Source of the DNA: Acanthaster planci
Lineage: Eukaryota > Echinodermata > Asteroidea > Valvatida > Acanthasteridae
Assembly (NCBI RefSeq): GCF_001949145.1
Contig: NW_019091493.1
Coordinates: 740,413 to 804,412, forward strand
Direction: 5' to 3'
DNA: 64,000 nucleotides
Of the stretch, positions 35,513 through 47,715 are shown one piece after another. A program made the translations under genes and the position numbers. The notes under the pieces are model-generated. The model saw only the letters and a list, made by a program, of their open reading frames with translations. It was not told the DNA's origin and did no database searches. Position 1 is the first letter of the stretch, and the number at the start of each line of letters is the position of its first letter.

Positions 35513-37180
35513 CTACAACTTCATTGTGTTGCGACAAAAGTCTTTGATGTTTCTCCAAGTACGGGTCTGCAGTGCCACAGTGCAAGCTGCTTCGATGTCC
35601 AGCTTGCCAGGAACTTTCCTCAACTGGAAGAATTGGCGCAGGCCTTCTTGGACGTCTGTCTTCTCCGCTGTAGTCCAGGGATGGCGCTTCACTCGTCTTG
35701 ATGGCGGAGAGGGTTCCCTTCTTTGCGATGCAGCAGCAACACCAGGAAGCTGTCCTATCAATAAAGAGGCAAGAAAAGGACATTAGAAATGTAGGTGACA
35801 GCTCAGCAGACAGCCTGTCCATGTGACAGACAGACAGCCCGACAGACCAAATCTTACCGTTTTCGACGAATTCATCCCAGGAGTCTTCACTGCTGTCACT
35901 GCTGTCCCCACTGTCGCTGCTGTCTTCTTCACTGGTGAAGCCTTCTGAGAGTAAACCCCAATAATTGAAATCAATCAGTCATAGCACACATACATGCATG
36001 GGTGTCTGGCAGTCTTTGCTTGGCGTTGGGAATGAGGGGGGGGAGTTGGCCAGCCAAAATGGATCATTGTTTTGGGAGTTCTTGTCGCAAGATACATTTA
36101 TTGGGGTGATTTTTGGTCCCCTTCTTTCTTTGTACCGGTCTGTTCTTCGCGGGGGGTGAATAGGAAGAGAGGTATTCTTTCCGGTCGAGTATGATGCCCT
36201 ACAAAGTGGGAGTCTGGGTTGGGTTGACTTGGTATAACAATATACGCATAGTCCATATGCATGGGGAGGTAGATACCTTGCGATTTGGCCTGTACCCGAC
36301 AACGAACTCACCACGACCTGCACGAAGAACCTGACAATTGTGCCTGTGATTACCTATATTGCGAATTTTCAACAGAAGTTTCTTAACACACTCTAGCGTT
36401 GGGCTCAGGTGTGATGGCAAGGTGACACTATGATGCTTTTGGACAGTTTGGAGGCTTTCATATTTGTTGGGGTTATGCATCCCCTGCACTTGGCTACGTT
36501 TATTGTGCTCAGCAATCCGGATCGGACAGGGTAGCAAGAGAGCTAGAGAGGGTGCTATTCCATCCAGGGATGCGCCGAAACTGTCTATTTGGAGCAGGTG
36601 TTTTTAAACACCCGGCGTGTTAAATGCGTACACGGAGGACGGCTTCCAAATGCCTTGAAATTTCGCTGACCCTCATAAATGCTGACTGTGGCCTCAAATT
36701 TCACCTTATTGCGAACTGAGGACGTCCTCGATTTACAATCTCCGACCTCGATTCGTAGCCTGTCACTTCTACATGCCAACATGATTGCAGTGGGCGTTCC
36801 TATTTTCCAGCTTGCCTGTCACAAAACCTGTATCCAGACAGGACATCAGTTCATCTAATTGGTCGTGCACCTGTCCCGCTTCCACACTTCTTTCATGGCA
36901 ACGGGCCATCTGTCTGAGCCACATTGATGGCTGGTATACATTGCTAGCAGGGCCCAAGTAATTTCCAAAAAAGCTCATTGGGAGACGCTTTTCCGTTGGT
37001 CTCCAGCAGGGACGTATTAGTGGCATATCTGGCTTTTGGTGTCGGGGAGAAATTAAAAGCGAATGCAGTTTCGGACTCATTCAACATGTTGGGGGAGAAA
37101 AAAAACAGAAGCCTTACTCGCCATCTTGACATCCTTACATTTATTTCATGAGGGTTGATGCTAATATTTATTGTGTACAC
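35513..37180 (-). pseudogene. Decayed mobile-type gene with 'VPGK' Myb-like C-terminus
   Basis: Read on the - strand: scattered frames from 37180, then 36430-36240 ('VKKLLLKIRNIGNHRHN', 'GRGEFVVGYRPNR', and in a shifted frame 'AYGLCVYCY'). Next is an acidic Ser/Asp stretch (about 35940-35870). Last is 35761-35513 with 'KRHPWTTAEKTDVQEGLRQF' and 'RKVPGKLDIEAACTVALQ' plus 'TRTWRNIKDFCRNTM'. The W..AE...V..........VPGK...........RTW..IK..V.N pattern is a Myb/SANT-like domain I associate with repeated uncharacterised fish and invertebrate proteins, some paired with tyrosine-recombinase-like cores. Here the core is unrecognisable. Dead by frameshifts. Confidence 0.42.
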
Positions 37181-37399
37181 TGATTTCTTTCTAGCCTATA
37201 AAGTATTCTTTGAAAAAAATCAGTCGGGGGGCCAAGTTACCCTCTCCTGGCTGGATACGCCACTGCTTTGTGTGGTTGCCCCCCCAAAAGAGACTTATTG
37301 GGAGAAGCTGACTTGTTTCACTCGAACGTTTATGACAGCCCTCTGAGTTGAAGATTGCCAGTAACTTGCCATGTCTGTAGTGCTCTGACTACCCAAACA

Positions 37400-37680
37400 G
37401 TCACTACATATGCAAATTTCCCATGCGCCTAATATCATTCAATGAAAAGGCTTGATCATCCAAGGTACCTCTTGACCTCCCACTATGCACTGCAGTCATG
37501 CTGCCATGTTCGTCATTTTCTCAGCTCTGTATCACAATGGACTAGTTTTTGTTAGGTATCTTCAAGTTTTTGTGTCAACTTGATCATCCTCTCGTGTCTC
37601 CGAAATAAACTATTACCTTGTGTGATTTTAATCTTGTTGGTAAGATTGTTGGGAGGGGGATTCCAACAGCAGGGGTGGAC
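37400..37680 (+). mobile_element. Solo DIRS-like terminal repeat
   Basis: Matches the left terminus of the 14296 element: TATGCAAATTTCCCATG(C/T)GC, CTTGATCATCC, CTCTTGACC, GCCATGTTCGTC and TTTTCTCAGC, followed by AAGATTGTTGGGAGG. Nothing coding follows, so this is a solo or truncated terminus. Confidence 0.6.
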
Positions 37681-40042
37681 CTCAGACTTCTGTGCGGTTT
37701 TTGCCTGGTCTCTATTTTCTCTGTAATGTGCTCATTATGTACGGGTCACTGCACACCACCAGAATGGTTACTGGAGCAGTCATGCTACTGAGTGTCAACA
37801 AGTGTCAGCACTCACAAGTAGCATCAACAACTTGAAAATACCCTATTCAGATTTAAAAGTGGTTTTATTATATTTTAGAGACTCTAATGCTTGCCACTGT
37901 ATAAGAAAAACACCAAAGTTGATTCCAGATTCACGTAGGAAAACAATTTTTTTTGCAATATATGAGGCCAGTCAGACTGTACAAACAGGCCCGACTTTGT
38001 CACTCAAATTTCAGTACTCACATATCGTTTCAGATAGACATAGTACATTGAATTCGACATGTACATGTACGATCCTAATTAACATTTTAAACAAAAAAAT
38101 CTATGTATAAATATGCCTGAGAATAACTTGTTGACGCTTAATAGCATAACCTTCTGGAGGGATGTGGAAGTTCATAGGCCAAACAAAGAGACCACTTTAG
38201 TGTACCTTGATCCCACTTATCAGGGCATGTCCTGCCTCCAGCCACACAATGGGAAGGGTAGAATTTTTATTGTTTGGGAATGTAATCCTCGTAATTTGTG
38301 ACTTAGGAGACATCTTGTTGGTCTTTCAGACCCATTTAAATGGGAAAATAAATTCATTGCCTACTTTTTATTAACATCACCAGAACTGTATTATTGAGAA
38401 TAAATAAGTGCTTTCATACAACAAATATTTCTATAAGCAGTGGTGTAATGAGGGGGGAGGATTGCCCCCCACTTGAAATATGTGAATATCTGACAGATAC
38501 ATATTATTTCTTGTGCCCCCCTAGTTAGCCCTAGTTATGCCATATGGGAAACAATTGCTAAAAGTTTAAAAACCTTGCGGTGCACAGAACTGCTACACTG
38601 GGGATCCGATTTTTTCTAATTACGTAATTAAAAAAAAGAATTGGCCAAATACAAAAACCTCCTGTTAATTTGTACCTCTGTAGATGCTGAACAACCTAGT
38701 TTAGTCACCTTTTAATATGGGACTTCCCCTTACCTGAGTAAGTCTTTTCCAGAGCCAGCCTCCAGCCAAGTCCCATAGGGATTGTATGTAAATATCTCAG
38801 CAATGTGCTTATAAGGGATTATTGACAAAGAAAGTGCCTGGGCAAGCCTGGGCCTGTCTTAAATCAATGGTCGGTCTCTTTGATGTGTCTCTGAGCTGTC
38901 TAGACAGCTGTCTGAGTAGTTTCATTGTGTTGGGGGTGTCAAATTTTTGTTGACTGTGGTGGGATCCCCTCCTTTGACTGGAAAAAGGGTACCGTGACCG
39001 TACTCTGACCTTTCCTTGTGCTGTTTTTTTTATTTGTAGGCACTTGGGGACACCCTCTGATCAATTTAAATGCCAGTAGAAAGGATTGTGGATTTATGAA
39101 GAGGGTTATAATTAAGTGATCTCAAAGATATCACCTTGGAGCAACGAGCATAAAAAATAGGCCTTTTGCAACGCAGGCCCCCACCATCCTTAACGTAACC
39201 TGTGGCCTCCTTAATAAGGCTTACTGTAGCTTTCCCCCTTCTTGTATTTCGGTCAACTCACATTGAATCTGAGGTTACCCTCAGCTGTAGTGGCTTGGGG
39301 TCGACCACTGTTGTAAGTATAGTGCATTGCAGCAGTGCGCACTCTGAGAGAGAAAATGATCAACTTGTGTTAATTAATGCAAGAAGAGCCTGAGGGGACC
39401 CATCTGCCACCGAAATTTTTTTATTATTTCATTGCAGTGAGTTTTTCTCACAAGTTCAGCCTTCATGACTTTTTCCGTAATTCATTGCATTCATTTTAAA
39501 ACCATTTATCCACCGTTCTTGCATAGTGCCTATTTTTCCCAGGACAAGTTGGTCAAACATATGGACTTTTCTCACAGCCCCTTGCACAAAGAACCACAGC
39601 AAACATGGAGTCCCGCTGGCATGTATGTGACCATATCAACCAATTATACACCAGACTGAGTTGAACCTTCACTTAAAGGACAGTGTTTACTGTTACCCCA
39701 AGTTTCACAATGATCAGGTATGGGACTGCCGAAATTCCTGGGAGCAGCCCCCCAATTAAATGGTCCAAAATAATCCAGCTCTTGTAAGCTTCAGATAAGG
39801 CCAAGAGTCATGTGGAAGGTTAAGAATTTATATAAATAATGGCAACTTTCTGGGTTTTATTGTCCATGGTTTGGGAGCAAGGGGTGGGGTCATGTGCAGA
39901 CAGTGCTCCCATGCAGTTATTCCAGTGACTGAAAACGGTAGGAAACAGCAAAAAAAATATTAAATAATTGTAATCTGTAGTTCACTGCATGTACACTACA
40001 TGTACATGCACTTTTCTGCATTATAGAGAATTCAGTGAATTC
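37681..40042. other. KDM4 intron, non-coding
   Basis: About 2.4 kb with short unrelated frames. A G-rich/C-rich pair near 38450-38525 and ACATGTACATG words are present. No gene recognised. Confidence 0.45.
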
Positions 40043-42509
40043 TCACATGCACAAAGTTGTGAACTCATAGGTCAAAATGCCAAGATTTGAGTAGGTTCTG
40101 CTCTTTGGTGCATATTGGTTTAGAAGGCTATGGACGGCTTCAGGGGCAGATGTGTGGGAAGATGTTGACATCTTCTGGATGTCTTTGATCAATGTCTTTT
40201 TCTTCAGCAAGTCACACAGCTGTTCAGTGGCTTCAGTACCTGCATGTTCAAATACATGCATAGCAAAGTGATATATGAAGTTTTCAGGTATAAGTTCTCT
40301 TTCATACAGAGCTTAGTACTATGTGTAAAGCCTTAGAATTATTTATACTAATCTGTGACGAAAGATTGAATTATCAATTTTGTTTTATGTCTCAATGATT
40401 TCTGGACTGAGCTCACTTTCAGGTTCACGCTGTGTGATGAACACAACCATTAAAAATTTCTTGGCATCTTTTGACCGTATTAAAGATAATCAAAGGAAGA
40501 AACTTCTTTCAAGAACAGAACCTGGCTTTAAAAATGACTTTTTGCGACCAGCCAACCTCCCATGTAGGCATTGAGAAAATATCTCTGAATGTATTTCATG
40601 GACATCGACATGGTTGACAATGAAGCTCCACTCGGCTTCCCTCAAGTCCTCCTCAGCATCTTCAGTTGATGCAGCACACCAGCAGATGTGGTGGTTAATG
40701 CTGCCTTTCAAGTCATCAACTTGCTCGAAGCCTTTCTTTGAAAGTTTCTCAACTTTTTGAGTCCTTGGCAAAGCAAAGGAATGGGATAAAACTGATTATA
40801 GCACAATGATATTTATAAAAATCAAATGTATCCATGTTCATAATTACTTGTAAAATCAGAACAAACTTTTTTGACCACTTGCTGCCGGATGGAAGTTGAA
40901 GTTGGATGACGTATTTTTTTTGGGGGGGGGATTTTCAAGATTCTCTGTTTTCAAAATTCTTCAAAAACACCAGTGTACATGTACTATTGTGAAATCAACT
41001 TCTAAAAATACCTTTGGCAACATACCAAACATTAGACATATGAGTGAAGTCCTCTTCATGTTCCCACAAGTATTTGGACAGCTGTCGATGATGGTCCATA
41101 ACAAAGTTATCCATGACGAGTTTGTCACTCCTGATGGATGCAACATCTTCTTCGCCCCTCAAACTTCATATGGTTTGAGCTTTTGACCTGATTTGACTAA
41201 AAGGAGAAATTCAGCAATAAAACTAAATTTAAACAAAACTAAAGAATCTTAACATTGACTTTACGAATTTCTGAAACTATTGTCCTCCACTATCTTGATT
41301 TAGAAAATAAAGGATTATTATGAACATGGCAACAGACCAGCAACTTTCTAAAATGCTTGACCCCAGTTTTCACCAGAGGATTTCTACCTACCCAGACAAG
41401 TTTGATGTCGATTATTTTACTGGTCAGCTCCATTGTAGTGAATGTACCATATTTTGCTGAGTGCCCAGGCCTGTCAGCTCTGCCGTCTTTCCCAATGGTA
41501 AGTGGAGTCCCATTGTCCACTAGCAATTTCTTAACATCCCGCAATCAGAACATTTCCTCTGCTTTGAGGAGGAATTCAGCCTGATGGTTGTAATAAGTCC
41601 GTGAAGATGGACAGGCCACTCCTATGCTGCTCAGCATCTGGAGAGTCTGCATCAGGCCATCCCCAGCAAACAGGATGGAAGCAGAAATGAGAATATTTCC
41701 TGCTGGTCTTGAAGATATCCGCGGTTGAGACTCCCATTTGTAACGGTGTGAGCCCTTTGGGCAGGTTTGCTCAATTTGTATATATGAGCCCACTGTCTTC
41801 TTGTCCAGATGGACACATGTAGACCTTCAGGACCAGCATCTTGCGAAAAGCTTCATCAAAGGTGACTGAAACACCAAGTAGTTGGGTTGCTGGTGGTAAG
41901 AAACCTCTTTAGAAGGGTTGGCACTGTGTGTGGGCTTCGTCCTCTCCTGTATATGACACATCACAAAGAGATAACACTGTTACAGACAGCAAAGACAGAT
42001 GCAGTACACTCTTGTGTGTATACATCAACATAATACTGTAGCCCTGACTGCTGGGCAGCTACCATAACTGGCATTCAATAGTTCTTTCCATACACTACAA
42101 ACAAATTAAAGTTTTACCGTTTTGATTGCATAACCCCCTCACAGTGGGATTATTTTGACAGTGACTGTTGGGCTGTGGTATGCTCAGTATGCAAGCTCTG
42201 TCCAGCAGCAGGCCCCTTGAACCAGCAGCTGCATGGTGAATAGACAGTTCGTGTGGTATGCACTAATCCTCACACAGTGCGGCATTTGCAGTCCACCACC
42301 GCAAAGGGGTTAATGGAAATGCTGTCCAAGGAGTCAGGTGATGAGGATGGGATATATGATGTATATGTGAATCCGGCAGTTCCCATGTTCATCTTCCATT
42401 TCTGAACTGTCAGGTTCACCACCTTCTTCAGCAGACTGGCAGTCTGTGCATGGCTCAAATGTGCACTCCTCGGGCTTGGCATCAACAGATTCAGCAGGCA
42501 CCGCAGCAT
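40043..42509 (-). pseudogene. Decayed transposase-like gene, repetitive family
   Basis: Consecutive - strand frames give an ordered protein: acidic 'CTDCQSAEEGGEPDSSE' (about 42470-42400), 'GSHRYKWESQPRISSRPAGN' and 'ACPSSRTYYNHQAEFLL' (41793-41545), 'GKDGRADRPGHSAKYGTFTT' (41544-41290), 'HHRQLSKYLWE...SNVWYVAKG' (about 41100-41000), 'INHHICWCAASTEDAEEDLR' and 'IFSQCLHGRL' (40771-40490), and 'SAPEAVHSLLNQYAPK' (40261-40043). I recognise this motif order from high-copy uncharacterised proteins of fish, cnidarians and other marine animals. The GDGR-D-x-P-G-H-x-A-K-Y block looks like one acidic site of a DDE transposase, but I cannot name the superfamily. Frames are interrupted and a MITE sits inside. 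Confidence 0.58.
42130..42313. mobile_element. piggyBac deletion derivative (MITE-C)
   Basis: A 184-bp element beginning ATAACCCCCTCACAGTGGGA, like the piggyBac left end. It ends GCGGCATTTGCAGTCC...GCAAAGGGGTTAA, like the piggyBac right end (GGCGTTTGCAGTCATC...GAAGGGGTTAA). TTAA is intact at 42310-42313 and mutated at the left. Both termini match the larger transposon, so this looks like an internally deleted copy. It lies within the 40043-42509 relic. Confidence 0.75.
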
Positions 42510-43457
42510 GCCCTATACGGGCAGGCACTGCAGAAAATTTATAATAAAACCATATGCTGCCAGTAGTCCATTGAGTACTTGAAAGCATGCAAATATTAAT
42601 AATTATATTGGAGAAAACAATGAAAAGCCAATTTTTAATTACAAAGCACAAAAAAATTAAAGTACAACTATAATTTGGACTTACAAACTTATCTTTGGCC
42701 AGCACCATTTTTAAAAAGCTAATGTTGCACATGTAGTTAAAAAGTGTCTTATCAGTCATGCTGTGTTACAACACTAATCTTACTTTCTTAGCAACGTAAG
42801 CACACCTCAAATTGGTTCTGAAATGGAAAAGGTTCTTTGATTACTGTTAATGAGATACGACTTCTGGTAACACCAACAATTAAAACGAAATGAAGGTGAA
42901 TCAAATCATTTCATATTGTGAATTACATGATGCAAGCATGTGCTTTGTGTAGACTTTCAGCATGAGTTCAAGCATGCAAGCGGTCTGTTTATTGATGCTC
43001 TAAGACGTCCATGGGCAGGACGTAGAGCATTCCAAGTTGGGCAATGGACGTTAATTTCATTGGTGAGTAAATCATATCAAGAGGGTCTCAAGTGACTAGG
43101 AGGTACTGTTGGAAATTCAGTTTTCTTTCGTGTTTCTTACATGCATCCTTCACGTGGTCTTTGTGAGAGAACAAGGTGGGTGCAAGATGGGGAGTTTGAG
43201 TGCTCTCGACACGCTCGTACCCGCTTGTTCCCAAAAGAGTACTTACTTGCAATCACTGCTGTAGGTACATATTACACATCTCTGCCAGTCTGTCCAAAAT
43301 ACCTCAGTTCTATTCTTTTGTTCATTTACTGCCTCCTATTTTAATTTAAAAGACCAAGTAACATGAGATTGCAGTGATTTTACATTTGCCATCATGTATG
43401 TCATTTCCGGACCCCAGTGGGGTAAACAGACATTGTTTGTATTTTGTGTTAACCCAG
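42510..43457. other. KDM4 intron, non-coding
   Basis: No recognised gene. It ends at the acceptor TTAACCCAG before 43458. Confidence 0.5.
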
Positions 43458-43658
43458 AAATGTTTCTTCTGCCGACCTTTCATCAAGATGGGTAACAAGT
43501 TTGGTGGTTTAATCCAGTGTTCAGTAGGCAAGTGTGCCTTGGCATTCCATGTAACTTGTGCCCAAGCAGCAGGAGTGGTGATGGAACCATGTGACTGGCC
43601 GTACGCAGTGTATGCTACCTGCGTCAGACATCCCTACTCTGATAAGATGAGAGACAAT
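43458..43658 (+). CDS. KDM4: KDM4 exon: extended PHD, second part
   Basis: A 201-bp, 67-codon exon, phase 0 at both ends (AG 43456-43457, donor GTGAGT 43659). It reads '[20 protein letters not shown]', '[20 protein letters not shown]' and '[20 protein letters not shown]'. The C-x-x-C...Q-C-x...C-x-x-x-F-H-x-T-C-A-x-A-A-G-V pattern and the terminal C-x-R-H complete the extended PHD zinc ligands as in KDM4A-C. Confidence 0.97.
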
Positions 43659-44156
43659 GTGAGTTGGATTTGGGAAGTTAATCATTATATGATCACAAAC
43701 TGGGCATTTCATAAAATGAAAGTTGCCTTCAGCTTTTTCCCCCTTCCTTGTTATAATGGGAAATGCGTGTACATACTTTCACTTTAAATTTGGATACATC
43801 ACTGAAAATTGAACCTCATGAGTGACATTACATTGATAAAATATTAGAAATACTTGAAGAATTGATGTCCAATTGTGACAAGCCATTTGAAAAGCCTGAA
43901 GTTTCCAAGATGATGAAATAATGAAGAATAAAAATAGTATACTGGGTGTACCCAACTTCTGAGTTTTGCTGTGTTGATGTATCAAAGCGATTATATGGTA
44001 ACTTTTAAATTTAATTTCACAGAAAAAGAACTTATTCCAAGAAGCACCGTTTTGTGCAGCTGTTACCATCCTTGTATTCATTTCACTTGTCACTTTTACT
44101 TACAATATCTGAACTATTAAACCGTTTGATATCATAACCTAACTTCTGAATTCCAG

Positions 44157-44327
44157 CCTCGTGACTACCCATTGAAGGATGTCAGTGTGGGTGAAACAGT
44201 CATAGCCAAACACAAGAACAGTCGTTACTATCATTCAGAGGTGATTAGTGAACACCAGCAGGCTTTCTATCATGTCAGGTTTGATGATGGTTCTTACAGT
44301 GATAACCTTTATCCTCAAGATATTGAG
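44157..44327 (+). CDS. KDM4: KDM4 exon: Tudor domain 1
   Basis: A 171-bp, 57-codon exon (AG 44155-44156, donor GTAAGA 44328), phase 0. It encodes 'VSVGETVIAKHKNSRYYHSE' and 'FYHVRFDDGSYSDNLYPQDI', the first of the two interdigitated KDM4 Tudor domains that bind methylated H3K4/H4K20. The Phe of the 'RFDDGS' turn corresponds to an aromatic-cage position (F932 of human KDM4A, from memory). Confidence 0.96.
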
Positions 44328-46771
44328 GTAAGATGAACACCAGCCTTGTCCACATCTCTGGTAGTTAGTCAAACTATCCACCTTGAGCAGAGGCACCCAA
44401 GTTGAAAATAGTCATGTTGCTGTGGGGACTGCCCTTTTTTTGGTAGTGGAACAACCATAACATGCATTCCATAGTTGTTGGTAAATGAAGTACTGTTCCC
44501 ACCAAAGGAGTCTCTGTGATTAGCAAGATTGTTTGATTTAAATCATTGATTTAAATCACTAGAAAAAAATTTAAAAATTGTTTGAAATCAAGGAAACCTT
44601 AAATGCTTTTTGGTATTTGAAAGGAAGAAATGGCTGAACTTAATTGAATCCCTGAACAGTTTATTTATACCGAGACTTCTTGTGTAATGCAGCATACAGG
44701 TAACTGGACTTGGCAAACTTCTTGTTTTTGATTATAAATAGTTCAACATATGATCTTATTTTAATTCAAAACTATTTAAATATTCAACCTTTTTGATTAA
44801 AAAAAAATCTGATTTTTTCAACCCTGGAACGGAACATAGTGCCCTCTGTGGTACCGCTCGGAACAGGTACGCCTGTATTCCCAATCCAAAAGAATAGTGT
44901 GTTCCATAAATGACATTCAAAAGGAATCATGATACTATGCAGTGTAAATTCTAAATAGTAAATTGCCAGGTCATTGACATCAAACAATCCATACCACCTT
45001 ACACTACATTTTATTATTATTTTTATAAATTTATTTACGTATAATTGAAAACAAATTTTTTATCAATGGCTTTTTAATACTTTCCTTGGAGAATTACAGT
45101 TGAAGTTTATGTAAATGTAGTGTTAATAATGAACACGTATTTGTCTAAATCCATGCTACCTAATGTTAATTAACTATTACTGTTAGAAGAATACATTTTT
45201 TTAATTTGGTAAGTACTGTAGATCCCATTGTAGTACTCTTAGAGGGACTAAACTCATTTGCTCGTTATATCCAAAACTTAATGCAACAGTGTTATGTACA
45301 TTTTACACTGTGCACAATGCACCTGCAACATTACACATTAAGTCATTCACAGAATAATACATGTATGTGCCATCTAAGGGTGCATTCCACCAAACGGTCG
45401 TATTTCTGCATGCGAGCTCATTAATATTTTGTGATCACACAGGGTTTTTACAATAAAACAGGCCATAATCAGGAAGGATCATAGAAATATTTCTGTAAAT
45501 CCCAAATTTGGGACTGATACATGTAGTTTCCAGTTTACGGTATTTCTTTCCCAAAAAGCCCCAAATTGCGGGCCTTTTTTAGATAGAGACGGGCGGCTAC
45601 ATTCAGAGCTGAGCGCTTCATTTTACTACTATTTTAGGGGTATCAAAGGAGAATAAACAAAATGTTCATGGCTGACCCCCATGAAATTGCAACAAAAATT
45701 GATTTTCTGGCCAACCTCTGCACGAGAACCAACAGGCAGTGCCATTTCGGTCCTATTTTGTACTGTTTGCTATGGGCACGTATTTGGTGTAGTGCAACCC
45801 TAATTGATCTTTTACAAATTGCTCTCCCCCACGGTAAAGCAAGTTGCATTGTGTGTGTTGCATACATGGCAGTGGAAACTCATGAGGATGTATGCATAAT
45901 AAAGTGGTTCTTACTCACTGTTAAAAATAACGAGAATGACATGGAAGAGCCAGGAGCCAGTGATCCCCACAACAACATGAGTATGTTTGGAACTTTGTCA
46001 GCCCAAAATCATGACTCAGAAACTTTGGGTATTTCAGTGAGTTCACAGAACTAGATTCCTCTTTCTTAGTAGTTTTTTGACATGCATGTGCCTATTTTGA
46101 GGTCTCATTGCACGTATTTGCTGCAGTCTCATTAACTGTGATTTTCTGTTGGACCATCGCCAAGCCATGCAGCAGTGGCTGGTCAGCGCAGGCTTATCAT
46201 TTGCACTGATGTTCTGATTCGCTTTAGAAAAATGCCCATGTTGAATCTTAGGAGTGTTGTAAAAGAAGCCATTTTACATGTTTTGTGTGAGGGACTTAAA
46301 ATTCTGAGCAATGTACCCAAGAAAATGCTGCAGATGAGAACACCATAACCAAAAGTTAAATGTACACAATGAATGGGAGAACAGTTGGTGAAATGAAAAA
46401 GGAGCTTTATATCGGGAAGAGCATCATATCAGGAGCACTGTAACGGGAATGTACTGTAGAAGAACCAACTCTAAAAATAGGGATTAACGGAATTAAAGGT
46501 GGTAATTCATATCTTTGTGGGGTACTCCCTCCCTGCATTCTCAGAAACAAAATCTTGTGCAATAACTACAGCAAATTGTTAATAATACTTATTCCAAAGT
46601 AAAAGCAAAAGGAGAATCAATTGTCAGTAGGTCGTGGTACCCTGGCACTCCTGTGATAACCTCGTCAGCACTCTTGTTGGGTAGTTTGAGCTGTAAATTC
46701 ACATTTATAACCATGCAAAGCTGTGTAGACATGTTAGGATTTTCTCCATGCTTTCCTGTTACTGTGTGTAG
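44328..46771. other. KDM4 intron, non-coding
   Basis: No element or gene recognised. A 130-codon + strand frame at 45662-46054 has no family resemblance. Confidence 0.5.
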
Positions 46772-46984
46772 AGTCATGACTGCACAACTGATGGCCCACC
46801 AAATGAAGGTGTTGCAGTTAAAGTGCGTTGGACGGATGGCCTTATTTACAGTGGCACCTTTGTCAAAAGCTACATAGTCAAGATGTACGATATAGAGTTT
46901 GAGGATGGTTCGGTATCAAGGGTCAAACGTGAAGATGTTTACTCCCAGGAGGAACCACTGCCTAAAAAAGTTACTACAAAACTG
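46772..46984 (+). CDS. KDM4: KDM4 exon: Tudor domain 2
   Basis: A 213-bp, 71-codon exon (AG 46770-46771, donor GTCAGT 46985), phase 0. It reads 'SHDCTTDGPPNEGVAVKVRW', 'TDGLIYSGTFVKSYIVKMYD' and 'IEFEDGSVSRVKREDVYSQE', then 'PLPKKV'. W and Y in 'VRWTDGLIY' have the spacing of the W967/Y973 cage residues of human KDM4A, so trimethyl-lysine reading is probably retained (inference). Confidence 0.96.
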
Positions 46985-47463
46985 GTCAGTTTAATAACAT
47001 TTTCTTTTTGTATCTAATTAGATCTATTTATAATCTCAGTTTGTAGCATTCCCTCAATAACTGATTATATTTTTGTGTTTTCTTTGCATTTTTTTTCTTT
47101 TATTTCACTCTTTTTAGCGGGCATCATTTCTGAATTAAAAATCGAGAGACTGAACTGCACTGTTCTGTATTACATGAGCAATAGTTAAGATGATTCCCTA
47201 TAATGGTACAGCATAAAATGTCTCAGTATCTGACACAGCAGTTCATAGATGAGACGTTAATCTCATACAACTTTGCTCCGACGCAAGAACAGTAAATTCA
47301 GGCTGTCTGTTAGCATAAGCCTTCAGAAATATCACAGTGTCAGTGTGATAATTCAAAGCCATCTTTTCTGCACGAGTGCAGTGTGTTAAAAAGTATTTGC
47401 CTCAAAGAGGCCACTTTTCAAGTTTACAAATGTCTTGCTTATATCTGAATCTACACTGATATA

Positions 47464-47545
47464 CAGTCGAACATGCTTAATACGAGCTCAAAGGGACTCT
47501 CCTAAAAACCTTGTCTTAAGGTAAACCTCGTGTTATACGTGTTGA
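47464..47545. mobile_element. Possible pogo/Tigger-type terminus
   Basis: CAGTCGAACATGCTTAATAC followed by GAGCTCAAAGGGACT and AACCTCGTGTTATACG resembles the ends of pogo/Tigger-like elements (CAGTCGAACCTCGTTAATACGA type). It lies left of the truncated piggyBac copy. No matching opposite end was identified. Confidence 0.33.
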
Positions 47546-47715
47546 CACTTATCCCATTTATAGAGCACAAGCCTGGCGTCATGCACCAGCAAGCATTGTG
47601 ATATACACTACGGCAATGTACATTTACTGCAGGCCTGCATGTACCGTACGATACAGTATATGCAGTGGATTGGTATTCGATATTACCTTTAACTTGACAG
47701 CGATTGATTTGATTG

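Noticed and set aside
45662-46054. 130-codon ORF as an extra KDM4 exon between the two Tudor exons
   Set aside because: The Tudor exons join in phase without it and it has no similarity to the family.
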